Shown: piece after piece, positions 45,878 through 55,057 of the stretch | How the letters are laid out: each line of letters starts with the position of its first letter | How positions within the stretch are numbered: the first letter of the stretch is position 1 | Assembly (NCBI GenBank): GCA_903921785.1 | Contig: CAIXRH010000075.1 | Span: forward strand, 1-56,105 | Length of the DNA stretch: 56,105 nucleotides | Direction of reading: 5' to 3' | From: an uncultured Pseudomonadota bacterium | Lineage (GTDB): Bacteria; Myxococcota_A; UBA796; SXON01 | Made by a program: the position numbers and the translations under genes | Notes under the pieces: generated by a model | Database searches by the model: none | What the model was told of the DNA's origin: nothing | What the model saw: the letters and a program-made list of their open reading frames with translations, nothing else

Positions 45878-47919
45878 GATGTCGGCGGCGCCGCTGCGGC
45901 CGCTTCCGCGGGGCGAGTCGCCGGCTGCCACTGCGGGTGCTGTTCGATGGCCTGCGTGAACGCCGCGCGCGCGCTCTCGGGCACGTCCGCGGGCCATCGC
46001 GCGCCCGACCGTCGCCACTTCTCCAGGAGCGCCGATCCGAAGAGCGCGCCAGGGCCGGGCTGCGTCCAGGCCACGGTGGTCTCGGTCTTCGGGCCGGTGG
46101 CCACCCCCGGGCCGACGAAGAAGCCGGCGCCGAGCATCGCGGCGCGGGCCGCCGTGGAGTTGGTGTAGGTGTAGAGTGCGGCTGGCTTCGAACACGCGGC
46201 CTTCACCCTTGCGAAGGCCGCGAGCGTCCAGAGGGGGCCGTCCGCCTTGAACGAGAACGGATCGTAGAGGATCACGTCGGGGGCCGGGGCGGCGGCGAGG
46301 GTCCCGAGGACGTCGCCGAGGTGGAGCGTCCAGCGGATCGGGCGGGTGCGGCTGGTCCACGCGCGGCCTGCGAGGAGCGCGGCGGGGCCGGCGTGGCGCA
46401 GCGCGGGGAAGTGGTCGTGGTGGGCGGCGGCGAGGCGGAGGGCGTCGAGGTCGATCTCGAAGCTCACGAGGTGCAGCAGCCGCGTCCCTTTCCCCGCCTC
46501 CCAGGCGCGGATCACCGCCATGGCGTTGGTGCCTGCGCCGAGGCCGACGTCCCAGACCACCAGCTCGGGTCCGTCGCCATCCGCCAGCGCGGGGAGGCCG
46601 GGCTGGTCCACGTAGAGGCGGCGGGCTTCGTCTTCGGGCGCGCTCACCGAGTGCATCACCTCGCCGGAGCGGGTGTCCTGGATGCTCCGGAACGGCGGGG
46701 CGCCCTCCCAGCCCGGCCGCTCGACGAGGGCGAAGTGTCCCAGCGTCGTCGGTGGAGGGCCCCGGGTGCGTCCGCGCTTGGGCGCCACCGGCGGTGCGTC
46801 TTCGTCCGGGCGCTCCAGCCGTTCGCGCTCTTCGGCGTACAGCGAGAGGAAGCTGCCCGCATCGAGCGCCGCCCGGATGCGGCGCATCAGGTCGAGCCAG
46901 AAGTGGAGGTTGTGCAGCCCGAGCAGCGTCCACGCGAGGGGCTCGCGCGCGTCGAACAGGTGCCGGAGCCAGGCGCGACTGTAGCGGGCGCAGACCTCGC
47001 AGGTGCAGGCGGGGTCCAGCGGCGTGTCGGCGAGGCGGTAGACGCCGCGGCGGAGGTCGAGCCGTCCGACGCGGGTGTAGACCCGGCCGCGTTGCGCGAG
47101 GGCGGTGGGGAGGATGCAGTCGAAGAGGTCCACCCCGCGGTGCACCCCCTCCAGGAGGTCGAGCGGGGTGCCGACGCCCATCAGGTAGCGGGGGCGGTCC
47201 CCGGGCAGCCGCTCCGTCACCAGCTCGGTCATGTCCTCCCGTTCGGCCTTGCTCTCGCCCACTGCCAGCCCGCCGATGGCGAAGCCGTCGAACGTGCCCT
47301 GAGTGAGGGTGTCGGCGCTCTCGCGGCGGAGGTTGGCGTGCGTCGCGCCCTGGACGATGGCGAACAGCCCCATCGGGTCGTCGCCGCGGGCGGCGAGGCA
47401 GCGGGCGGCCCACCGGTGGGTCCGGTCCATCGCGTCGCGCGCGCGGGCTTCGTCCACGGTGGAGGGCACGCAGTGGTCGAGCACCATCGCCACGTCGGAG
47501 CCGAGGACCCGCTGCGCGGCGATGCAGCTCTCAGGCGTCAACCCGAGCCGCTGGCCGCTCGTGGGGTGGCGGAGCCGCACCCCCTCCTCGGAGACCTCGG
47601 CGTTCTCTCCCAGCGAGAACACCTGGAAGCCGCCGGAGTCGGTGAGCAGCCCGCCGGACCAGCCCATGAATCGGTGCATCCCCCCCAGCTTCTCCACCAC
47701 CTCCAACCCGGGTCGTTGGGCGAGGTGCCAGGTGTTGGCGAGGAGCATGGTCGCCCCCGCGGGGGCCAGGCCCTCCGTGCGCTGCGCGCGCACCGAGCCA
47801 GCGGTGGCCACCGGCATGAACTGGGGCGTCTCGATCACTCCGTGGGCGGTGTGCAAGCGACCGCGGCGGGCGCGCGTCCCGCCGATCCCGCTCGCCGCGA
47901 ACCTCGGCCGTCCGCTCAG
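45856..47919 (-). CDS. tgt: tRNA-guanine transglycosylase fused to an MnmC-like methyltransferase domain
   Basis: The first about 360 residues are Tgt: TPQFMPVAT, LTDSGGFQVFSL with the catalytic Asp, ARRGRLHT, LFDCILPT and the zinc site CTCEVC with a following His. After a linker, residues about 440-600 match the MnmC-like (DUF752) methyltransferase domain: VWDVGLGAGTNAM near 455, ILYDPFSFKADGPLW, and LYTYTNSTAARAAMLGAGFFV. Tgt swaps G34 for a queuine precursor; the MnmC domain methylates an aminomethyl group on U34. The homology extends before the TTG at 47856, into ARRGRL, so I place the start at CTG 47919, which overlaps the upstream stop (CTGA). No in-frame ATG or GTG exists there. The full length is about 687 residues. 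Confidence 0.85.
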   Translation of the reverse strand: MSGRPRFAASGIGGTRARRGRLHTAHGVIETPQFMPVATAGSVRAQRTEGLAPAGATMLLANTWHLAQRPGLEVVEKLGGMHRFMGWSGGLLTDSGGFQVFSLGENAEVSEEGVRLRHPTSGQRLGLTPESCIAAQRVLGSDVAMVLDHCVPSTVDEARARDAMDRTHRWAARCLAARGDDPMGLFAIVQGATHANLRRESADTLTQGTFDGFAIGGLAVGESKAEREDMTELVTERLPGDRPRYLMGVGTPLDLLEGVHRGVDLFDCILPTALAQRGRVYTRVGRLDLRRGVYRLADTPLDPACTCEVCARYSRAWLRHLFDAREPLAWTLLGLHNLHFWLDLMRRIRAALDAGSFLSLYAEERERLERPDEDAPPVAPKRGRTRGPPPTTLGHFALVERPGWEGAPPFRSIQDTRSGEVMHSVSAPEDEARRLYVDQPGLPALADGDGPELVVWDVGLGAGTNAMAVIRAWEAGKGTRLLHLVSFEIDLDALRLAAAHHDHFPALRHAGPAALLAGRAWTSRTRPIRWTLHLGDVLGTLAAAPAPDVILYDPFSFKADGPLWTLAAFARVKAACSKPAALYTYTNSTAARAAMLGAGFFVGPGVATGPKTETTVAWTQPGPGALFGSALLEKWRRSGARWPADVPESARAAFTQAIEQHPQWQPATRPAEAAAAAPPTSVVAREG

Positions 47920-50534
47920 GGCGTGCAGCCCGTGTTGCCCACGCAGCTGAAGGTCGCGGAGGCCCCGTACACCGAGTCGATCTTGGTGGTGAAGCTGGCG
48001 TGCGCGCCCGCGACGTCGTCGGGGCTGTTGCCGGTCCAGTCGCAGGTGGTGGAGCTCAGCGTGCCAGTGGTGGTGCTGGTCATGTACGCGCCGCCGCCTT
48101 CCCCGCCAGAGTTGGTGTTGTCGTACACCCCGCCGTCCAGGCAGGTGACCGAGCCCTTCTGGATGTACAGCCCGCCGCCGTAGGTGGTGGCGGTGTTGCT
48201 GTGGACGTCCGTGCCGTCCAGCGTGACCGCCGCGAACCCGAAGGCGTTGATGCCGCCGCCCGAGGTGGCGGTGTTCCCGGTGACGTCGCAGTCGGTGAGG
48301 GTGACCGTGGCGGCGCCGGCCGTGGTTCCGTTCGCGAAAACGCCGCCGCCGAAGGTGCTCCCGCCCCCTGCTGCCCCAAGCCCGCCCGTGAGCTTGAGCC
48401 CGGTGAGCTTGACCGTCGAGTCGGCGACGTTCACCACGGTGCCCGAGACCCCGTTGCGCGAGAGCGTGGTCACCAGCGCCCCGTACTGCCCGAGGATGTC
48501 CACGTCGTCGCCTGCGGTGGCGCTGATGCCCACGTACCAGGTGCCCGGGCAGACGAAGTAGCTGCCGGTGGACGCGGTGTTGATCGTCACCGGGGAAGCC
48601 GCGGTGCCGGCGTCCCAGGCCGCCGTCACGTCCGACCAGACGTCGGCGTCGGTGGCGTAGGAGACGGTGTCGTACTCATCCGAGGCGGCCCAGGAGCTCG
48701 CCGAGCAGTCGTTCTGCTGCAGATCGCAGAGCTCGGGGGCGCCCGGGTACACCCGCTCGTCCGCGTCGTCGCAGTCGGCGTCGACCGTGACGCCGCCGGG
48801 CGTGCAGGTGTCGGTCGAGGTGTCGCCGTACCCGTCGCCGTCGGCGTCGGTGTAGTAGTGGGTGATCCCTTCGTCCGTCGCGCCGTCGCAGTCCTGGTCG
48901 ACGTAGTCGCAGACCTCGGTGGCGCCGGGGTGGGTGGAGGCCACGGCGTCGTCGCAATCGGTGGAGACGGTCGAGGAGTAGGTGCCGTGCGTTGAACACC
49001 AGCACTGGGACGTGCCGTGACCGTAGCCGTCCCCGTCGACGTCTGCGTAGTAGGTCGTGCAGGCGGTTCCGTTCTGTTCGTTGACGGTGCCGTCGCAGTC
49101 GTCGTCGTCCGTGGTGCCGCAGTCCTCGATCGTGATCCCGGGGCTCACCGTCGCGCTGGCATCGTTGCAGTCGTCGTTGGCGGCCGTGGTGCCGCTGACG
49201 TCGTACACGCCGGACACGTCGCAGTGGCACTCGGAGTCGGCGAGGTCGCCATACCCGTCGCCGTCGACATCCGCGTAGTACACATCACAGCCGACGGCGT
49301 CCTGGTCGTTGTTGCCGCCGGAGCAGTTGTCGTCCGCCACGGTCGAGCAGTCTTCTTCCATGTCGGGGTTGATGTTCTTGTTGCCGTCGTCGCAGTCGTC
49401 TTGGTTGCCGCCCGCGTACCCGACGGCGTCGAAGTCGTCGCCGTCCTGGTCGTAGTCCGAGCCGCCGGAGCAGTCTTCGTCGATGCCGTCGTACCAGATC
49501 TCGGTGGCGCCCAGGTAGATGTAGCCGACGCTGTCATTGCAGTCGGTGCCGAAGTGGCCGGTCTCGTCGGGGAAGGCGTTGGTGCTCTGGCCGTCGCTGT
49601 CGGCGTCGAAGTCGTCGTCGCCGAGGCAGTTGGCGTCCACGCCGTCGTAGGGGGTGTCGGTCGCCTCGGGGTAGATGCGGCTGGCCGCGAAGATCACGCC
49701 GTCGACCGTGGTCGGGGAGTCCCCCGGGACGTCGATGCAGTCGTCCCCGCCGTAGAGCGACGAGTCGTGGCCGTCACCGTCCTGATCGTAGTCGGAGCCG
49801 CCGGAGCAGTCTTCGTCGGGGCCGTCGTACCAGATCTCCTCGCCGCCGCGGCCGACGTTCTCGTCCAGGTCGTCGCAGTCGAGGTCGACCGGGGTGCCGT
49901 CCTGGTCCTGGTCGTAGTCGTCGAGCTCGTCGCAGTTGGCGTCGGTGCCGTCGTACCAGGTCTCCACCTCGTCGGGGTTCACGCTGCCGGGCTCAAACGC
50001 CGCGGGGTTGTCAAAGACGTCGTCGGCGGCGTCGAGGCAGTCGGCGCCGGCCGAGCCGTCGGCCTGGTGGTGGTACTGGGAGTCGAAGCCGTCGCCGTCC
50101 TGGTCGAAGTCGGAGGAGCCGTCGCAATTGCTGTCGACGCCGTCGTACCAGGTCTCGGCCACTCCGGGGTACACTTCCTGAGGTAGCGGCTGGTAGAAGC
50201 CGAGGAGCGCGGTGAATTCTGCCGGGGGCGGGGAGGCCGGGCCGTCCCAGCAGTCGTCGCCGGCCACGGAGCCGTCGTCGGAGAAGAAGGTGTCGACGAG
50301 GTGGCCGTCGCCGTCCTGATCGAAGTCGTTGGCGCCGTCGCAGTTGCTGTCGACGCCGTCGTACCAGGTCTCGGTGGCGCCGGGATGGATCAGGTTCGCC
50401 GGAACGCCGTCGAGGTCGGCGGAAGGGTTGTCGTAGCAGTCGCCCTGGGCGATGGAGTAACCGTCGCCGTCGTTGTCGGTCCCCGTCCAGGTGGAGCCAC
50501 AGCCGACGAGCAGGAGCGAAAGGAGCACGCGCAT
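47916..50534 (-). CDS. Large lipoprotein with MopE-like Asp repeats and a beta-helix domain
   Basis: The ATG at 50534 gives MRVLLSLLLVGC, a lipobox, and 872 residues. The first half has at least six units built on TWYDGVDSNCDG-type sequence followed by DQDGDG, each about 50-60 residues apart, then three YYADVDGDGYG units and DCDD-x-HPGATEVCDY modules. This is the thrombospondin-3/MopE type of metal-binding repeat (calcium or copper). From about residue 640 the sequence becomes a Thr/Gly-rich parallel beta-helix with TLTDCDVTGNTATSGGGIN-like rungs. It is strongly acidic. A secreted or surface adhesin or metal-storage role is inferred. The stop overlaps the tgt start. Confidence 0.85.
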   Translation of the reverse strand: MRVLLSLLLVGCGSTWTGTDNDGDGYSIAQGDCYDNPSADLDGVPANLIHPGATETWYDGVDSNCDGANDFDQDGDGHLVDTFFSDDGSVAGDDCWDGPASPPPAEFTALLGFYQPLPQEVYPGVAETWYDGVDSNCDGSSDFDQDGDGFDSQYHHQADGSAGADCLDAADDVFDNPAAFEPGSVNPDEVETWYDGTDANCDELDDYDQDQDGTPVDLDCDDLDENVGRGGEEIWYDGPDEDCSGGSDYDQDGDGHDSSLYGGDDCIDVPGDSPTTVDGVIFAASRIYPEATDTPYDGVDANCLGDDDFDADSDGQSTNAFPDETGHFGTDCNDSVGYIYLGATEIWYDGIDEDCSGGSDYDQDGDDFDAVGYAGGNQDDCDDGNKNINPDMEEDCSTVADDNCSGGNNDQDAVGCDVYYADVDGDGYGDLADSECHCDVSGVYDVSGTTAANDDCNDASATVSPGITIEDCGTTDDDDCDGTVNEQNGTACTTYYADVDGDGYGHGTSQCWCSTHGTYSSTVSTDCDDAVASTHPGATEVCDYVDQDCDGATDEGITHYYTDADGDGYGDTSTDTCTPGGVTVDADCDDADERVYPGAPELCDLQQNDCSASSWAASDEYDTVSYATDADVWSDVTAAWDAGTAASPVTINTASTGSYFVCPGTWYVGISATAGDDVDILGQYGALVTTLSRNGVSGTVVNVADSTVKLTGLKLTGGLGAAGGGSTFGGGVFANGTTAGAATVTLTDCDVTGNTATSGGGINAFGFAAVTLDGTDVHSNTATTYGGGLYIQKGSVTCLDGGVYDNTNSGGEGGGAYMTSTTTGTLSSTTCDWTGNSPDDVAGAHASFTTKIDSVYGASATFSCVGNTGCTP

Positions 50535-50540
50535 GGCGGG

Positions 50541-50546
50541 AGCATA
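50541..50546 (-). promoter_or_regulatory. -10 element candidate, leaderless type
   Basis: TATGCT on the minus strand ends six bases (CCCGCC) before the ATG at 50534. At 17 bases upstream GTGACG matches a -35 at four positions. Confidence 0.4.
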
Positions 50547-50623
50547 CTTCACGGGGACCGGCTCGTCACGCGGACCTGTCGTTCACCCACCCGGGCGGGC
50601 TCGTACCCCTCGGGCCCCGTCGC

Positions 50624-52264
50624 TCACTGGTAGTAGACCAGCCAGCTGTTGACGTCGACCCGCGCCCCAAACCCCTGGCCCGAGTCGTACGGCTGAGGCA
50701 CGTACGCTTCGCCCTCGTAGAGCCCCCGATACACGATGGAGTTCTCGCCGGTGAGGTTCACATCCGCCGTGACGTCGGCGCTCCACGGATCGACCTGGCG
50801 CCCCGGACACCAGCCGCCGCGGCCGAGGACCCAGGTGCCGTACTGGTTGGGCACGGTCCCGGACTCGACCTGCTCGGCGCAGCCGTAGTCGGTGCCGGCC
50901 ATGGGGAATTCGTCGAGGTAGGCGCCCCCGCCGTTGACCGTGAACTCGTGCTGGTGGTTGCAGAACTCGGCGCAGTTGGCGCGGTCCTGCCCGTAGCCGT
51001 GGCCGCTGATGAGCCCCATCACGTCCACGCGGGTGGTGCCCGCGGGCGGCGTGAAGGTGATCGGCTCGCGGCCGGTGTTGTAATCCTGGTTGAAGCTGCC
51101 GCCGGCCCAAAGGTACTCGATGCCCACGGGGCGCACGCCCTTGCCCTGGTTGGAGAGGCGCACGTCGAGGGTGATGAACGGGGCGTTGGCGCTGTCCACC
51201 CGGATCACCCGCTCGCCGCCGTCCTGCACCAGCGCGAGGAACGGCGTCGCGTCGACAACCCACCGGCCGGGTCGAGCGTAGGCGGTGATGAACCGGCCGA
51301 TCTCGGTGCACGTGCCGGACTCGTCCACGTCGGTGGTGGAGGGATCGTCCACGTCGCAGAGGTAGACGTAGGCGAGGTAGTCCCACTCGCCGCAGCCGCT
51401 GGCGTCCGGGTGGCCGTTGCAGATGAAGCTGAGGTCCAGCTCCATCGTGTCGTACCCGGCCACCGTCGCGGCGCTGCCGAAGTCCATCGTGGCGATCCGC
51501 TCGGACGAGCTCTCGAAGACGCGGGTGACGGTGGCGGCGTCCACGTCGAGGCGGTCCTGGAGCTGCGCCTGGTGTTCGTACCAGATCGCTTCGTAGTCGA
51601 GGAAGGTGGCCGGGTAGGTCTTCCAGCCGGTGATCGGGTCGCCGAGGTAGCCGACCTCGCGGATGTGCTGGAGGCGGTCCACGCCCCAGTTCAGCGGGAG
51701 GTCGCCGCTGCCGTAGGTGGCGACGAGGTCGTCCATCCAGGTGCCGGTCTCGCTCCAGTCCGTGGAGACGAAGTGGGTGTGGCCCTGCCACTGCGCGAGG
51801 AGCGTGGGGTCGTCGTCCGCCACGTTCTCGATCTCGGACTGGAGCCTGGCGAGGGACGCCTGACGGTCGCTCTCAGAGGCTTCGCTGCTGAAGAACACCC
51901 AGTGGGTGTTGGCCGGCGCGCCCTCCATCCAGTCGCGGATGTCCGCCCGTTTGCTGAAGTCCGGGTACGCGTAGTCGTTGCGGAGCACCACGAACATCAC
52001 GCTTTCGCAGCCGGTCCAGGCGGTGGAGAGCGTCCAGCTCGACCCGTCCATCTGGGTGAGCGTGGCGTCGGGCGCGACAAGGTCGAACTCGCCCTCGGTG
52101 CCGGAGGGGTCCCACGCGCGGACGGGGAGCCCCAGCTGATCACAGATCGTCGGCGCCGAGGCGGTGTCGGCGGTGTCCGCGCCAGAATCCCCGGTGTCGG
52201 GGGTACTGGAGGCGGTGTCGGTCGGCTCGGGGGTGGCGCAGGCGAACAGGAGCGAGAGCAACAT
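50624..52264 (-). CDS. Lipoprotein with redoxin-like N-terminal region and PNGase F-like C-terminal domain
   Basis: The signal MLLSLLFAC is followed by a Thr/Asp/Ser linker (DTASSTPDTGDSGADTADTAS). Residues about 60-160 (FDLVAPDATLTQMDG, WTGCESVMFVVL) look like a thioredoxin-fold segment with a single Cys. The second part, from about residue 255, has CGEWDYLAYVYLC, SGHGYG, NCAEFCNHQHEF and GRGGWCPGR, which match conserved pieces of peptide-N-glycosidase F family proteins. Such enzymes cleave N-linked glycans from glycoproteins. Total length is 546 residues. Activity is unproven, as key residues cannot be checked here. It leads the run with the MopE lipoprotein, 89 bases upstream of it. Confidence 0.65.
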   Translation of the reverse strand: MLLSLLFACATPEPTDTASSTPDTGDSGADTADTASAPTICDQLGLPVRAWDPSGTEGEFDLVAPDATLTQMDGSSWTLSTAWTGCESVMFVVLRNDYAYPDFSKRADIRDWMEGAPANTHWVFFSSEASESDRQASLARLQSEIENVADDDPTLLAQWQGHTHFVSTDWSETGTWMDDLVATYGSGDLPLNWGVDRLQHIREVGYLGDPITGWKTYPATFLDYEAIWYEHQAQLQDRLDVDAATVTRVFESSSERIATMDFGSAATVAGYDTMELDLSFICNGHPDASGCGEWDYLAYVYLCDVDDPSTTDVDESGTCTEIGRFITAYARPGRWVVDATPFLALVQDGGERVIRVDSANAPFITLDVRLSNQGKGVRPVGIEYLWAGGSFNQDYNTGREPITFTPPAGTTRVDVMGLISGHGYGQDRANCAEFCNHQHEFTVNGGGAYLDEFPMAGTDYGCAEQVESGTVPNQYGTWVLGRGGWCPGRQVDPWSADVTADVNLTGENSIVYRGLYEGEAYVPQPYDSGQGFGARVDVNSWLVYYQ

Positions 52265-52270
52265 CCGCGC

Positions 52271-52276
52271 AGGGTA
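52271..52276 (-). promoter_or_regulatory. -10 element candidate, leaderless type
   Basis: TACCCT ends six bases (GCGCGG) before the ATG at 52264 on the minus strand. It matches TATAAT at only three positions, so it counts mainly because of its position. Confidence 0.3.
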
Positions 52277-52304
52277 GCGCGAAAGGGGCCTGCTCGGGTG
52301 CGAC

Positions 52305-54608
52305 TCAGCTCACGGGAGGTTCGGTCGCTGCGGCGGGGGCCGGAGCTTCGGCCGGGGCGGGCGCCTCGGGGACCACGGCCTCGGGGAACCGGAAAACCAC
52401 CTTCCGATCGGCGAGGTCGGCCTCCACTCGGCCGCCGTGCGCCAGCTTGCCGAAGAGCAGCTCGTCCGCCAGGGGCTTCTTGAGGTGCTCCTGGATCACC
52501 CGGCTCATCTCGCGGGCGCCGAACTCGGGCTTGTAGCCTTCATCCGCGAGCCACTCGCGCAGCGGGTCGGTGACCGAGAAGATGACCTCCCGCGCCTGGA
52601 GCTGCGCCGCCAGCTGGCGGACGAACTTGTCGACCACCTGGAGGATGACCGAGCGCCCCAGGCCGCCGAAGACGACGCTTCCGTCGAGCCGGTTGCGGAA
52701 TTCGGGCGGGAAGACACGAGAGAGCGCCTCCGACACCTTCCCTTCGGCCCCGGGCGGGTTGAACCCCACGGACCCCTTCGCCGCCTCCCGGGCGCCCGCG
52801 TTGGTGGTGAGGATGAGCACCACGTTGCGGAAGTCGGCCTTCTTGCCGTTGTTGTCGGTGAGGGTGGCGTTGTCCATCACCTGCAGGAGGATGTTGTAGA
52901 TCTGCGGGTGCGCCTTCTCGATCTCGTCGAGCACGAGCACGGCGTACGGGGCGCGGCTCACCGCGCCGGTGAGCAGGCCCTCCTGGTCGAAGCCCACGTA
53001 GCCGGGGGGCGCGCCGATGAGGCGGCTCACGGTGTGGGACTCGCTGTACTCCGACATGTCGAAGCGGAGGAATTGCACGCCGAGCACCTCGGCGAGCTGC
53101 TTGGCGAGCTCGGTCTTGCCGACGCCGGTGGGGCCAGAGAACAAGAAGCAGCCGACCGGCCGGTTGGGCTGGCCCAGGCCGGCACGGTTGAGCTTGATGA
53201 CGGAGGCGATCGCGTCGATCGCCGGGTCCTGCCCGAAGATGCGCTCCTTGAGCTCGCCCGCGAGGTTCTTGAGGCTCTTCTGCTCTTCCTGGCTCACGCT
53301 GCGCGGGGGGATCTTCGCCATGCGGGCGACGACCGCCTCCACATCCGCCACGTCCACCACGCCGCCGGGGACGGAGAGGCGCTTGGCGGCGCCGGCTTCG
53401 TCCACCACGTCGATCGCCTTGTCGGGGAGGAAACGTTCGTTCACGTAGCGGGAGCTGAGGCGGGCGGCGCTCTCGAGGGCGCCCGGCGTGTAGGTGACGC
53501 CGTGGTGCTTCTCGTAGTGCACCTTGAGCCCCTCGAGGATGAGGATGGTCTCCTCCACCGAAGGCTCTCCGATGTCGATCGTCTGGAAGCGCCGGGCGAA
53601 CGCGCGGTCCTTCCCGAACGCCTGCCGGTACTCCTGGTGCGTCGTGCTGCCGATGCACCGCAGTTCGCCGCCCGCCAGCGCGGGCTTGAGGATGTTCGAC
53701 GCGTCCATCGCGCCGCCGGAGACCGCGCCGGCCCCGATGACGGTGTGGATCTCGTCGATGAACAGGATCGCATCCGGCGTGGCGACCAGCTGGTCGATCA
53801 CCGCCTTCAGTCGCTCTTCGAAGTCGCCGCGGTAGCGGGTGCCGGCGACGAGCGCGCCCATGTCGAGCGCCCACACGGTGCAGGGCTTGAGCAGGTCGGG
53901 CACCTTGCCCTCGACGATCGCCTTGGCGAGGCCCTCGACGATCGCGGTCTTTCCGACGCCGGCATCGCCAAGGTAGAGCGGGTTGTTCTTGCGGCGGCGG
54001 GCGAGGACCTGGATGGTCCGATCGAGCTCGGCGGTGCGCCCGATGAGCGGATCGACCTTCCCGGCCTGGGCCTTGGCGTTGAGGTTCACGCAGAACTGCG
54101 CGAGCGGGTCCTTCACCGGGGCGGGCGCCTCGGCGTCGGCCCCGGCGCCCTCCATGCGGCGCTGCGCGGGCACCTTGCGGCGGCCGTGGGCGATGAACGA
54201 GGTGACATCGAGCTTCTCGACGCCTTGCGTCTGGAGCATGTGCACCGCGGGGCTGTCCTGTTCGGAGAACAGCGCCACCAGCACGTTCGGACCGCGAATC
54301 TCGGTCTTCCCGCTGGACTGCACGTGGAGCGCGGCGCGGTTGAGCACGCGACGGAACGTGTCGGTCTGGGCGGGCTCGAGGTCCTCCGCCTCGTCGGCGG
54401 GCACCTTGTCGAGCGTGAGGAAAAACGCCTCCAGCTCGGCTTCGACCTTCTTGAGGTCGGCGCCGCAGGCTTCGAGGCACTCGGCGGAAGAAGGGTCGCT
54501 CAAAAGCGCGAAGAGCACGTGCTCCAGCGTGATGAACTCGTGGTTCCGCTCCCGCGCCTCATCGAGGGCGAGGGAGAGGGCGATGGTCAGCTCTCGCGAG
54601 AGGGTCAC
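52305..54608 (-). CDS. clpA: ATP-dependent Clp protease ATP-binding subunit ClpA
   Basis: The 767-residue protein has the ClpA N-domain ([19 protein letters not shown]), a first AAA module with [13 protein letters not shown] and the [11 protein letters not shown] segment, and a second module with [15 protein letters not shown] and [11 protein letters not shown], and ends in a Pro/Ala/Glu-rich tail. ClpA unfolds substrates for ClpP. The GTG at 54608 overlaps the clpS stop (GTGA). No clpP is in the window. Confidence 0.97.
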   Translation of the reverse strand: MTLSRELTIALSLALDEARERNHEFITLEHVLFALLSDPSSAECLEACGADLKKVEAELEAFFLTLDKVPADEAEDLEPAQTDTFRRVLNRAALHVQSSGKTEIRGPNVLVALFSEQDSPAVHMLQTQGVEKLDVTSFIAHGRRKVPAQRRMEGAGADAEAPAPVKDPLAQFCVNLNAKAQAGKVDPLIGRTAELDRTIQVLARRRKNNPLYLGDAGVGKTAIVEGLAKAIVEGKVPDLLKPCTVWALDMGALVAGTRYRGDFEERLKAVIDQLVATPDAILFIDEIHTVIGAGAVSGGAMDASNILKPALAGGELRCIGSTTHQEYRQAFGKDRAFARRFQTIDIGEPSVEETILILEGLKVHYEKHHGVTYTPGALESAARLSSRYVNERFLPDKAIDVVDEAGAAKRLSVPGGVVDVADVEAVVARMAKIPPRSVSQEEQKSLKNLAGELKERIFGQDPAIDAIASVIKLNRAGLGQPNRPVGCFLFSGPTGVGKTELAKQLAEVLGVQFLRFDMSEYSESHTVSRLIGAPPGYVGFDQEGLLTGAVSRAPYAVLVLDEIEKAHPQIYNILLQVMDNATLTDNNGKKADFRNVVLILTTNAGAREAAKGSVGFNPPGAEGKVSEALSRVFPPEFRNRLDGSVVFGGLGRSVILQVVDKFVRQLAAQLQAREVIFSVTDPLREWLADEGYKPEFGAREMSRVIQEHLKKPLADELLFGKLAHGGRVEADLADRKVVFRFPEAVVPEAPAPAEAPAPAAATEPPVS

Positions 54609-54946
54609 TCCGGCTCCGTCGTCACGAGTAGCGGATAGGCACGGCTACGGGCGAGGTCGAGGGCCTGGCCCGCCTTCGCCTCCGCGATCTCCTTGGTGAA
54701 CACGCCGGCGACGCCCTTGCCGCCGCTGTGCACCGAGAGCATGATTCGGGTAGCTTCCACCTTGCTCTTCCGGAAGACGAGCATCAGCACCTCGATCACG
54801 AACTCCATGGTGGTGAAGTCGTCGTTGTGCAGGAGGACCTTCCACATCTTCGGGCGTTCAACCCGAGGTTTCGTGGCGGTTGCGCCTTCTTCGCGCACGT
54901 CGGGCTCCTTCGGAGGCCCCGCGCGCCAGCCGTGGTCATGGATCAT
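54605..54946 (-). CDS. clpS: ATP-dependent Clp protease adaptor ClpS
   Basis: This 113-residue protein has the ClpS core: WKVLLHNDDFTTMEFVIEVL, then the SVHSGGKGVAGVFTKEIAE segment that lines the N-degron pocket. The N-terminal extension of about 30 residues is variable, as is usual. The ATG at 54946 is the first in frame after the upstream region. It delivers N-end-rule substrates to ClpA, encoded next and overlapping by GTGA. Longer frames upstream run antisense to the YceI gene. Confidence 0.95.
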   Translation of the reverse strand: MIHDHGWRAGPPKEPDVREEGATATKPRVERPKMWKVLLHNDDFTTMEFVIEVLMLVFRKSKVEATRIMLSVHSGGKGVAGVFTKEIAEAKAGQALDLARSRAYPLLVTTEPE

Positions 54947-55057
54947 GCGCCCACGTATCCTCCCTCGCACCGCGATGGATTGATGCAGGACCGACATCAA
55001 TCCCGGGGTGGTCGCGCGTCGCTGGGGGTTTAGCTTCCGGTCACCCAAGGAGTCCTG

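Noticed and set aside
49017-50186. Plus-strand Val/Ala-rich frame antisense to the MopE-repeat lipoprotein
   Set aside because: It is the mirror of the Asp repeats (GTC/GAC codons) and has no start signal.
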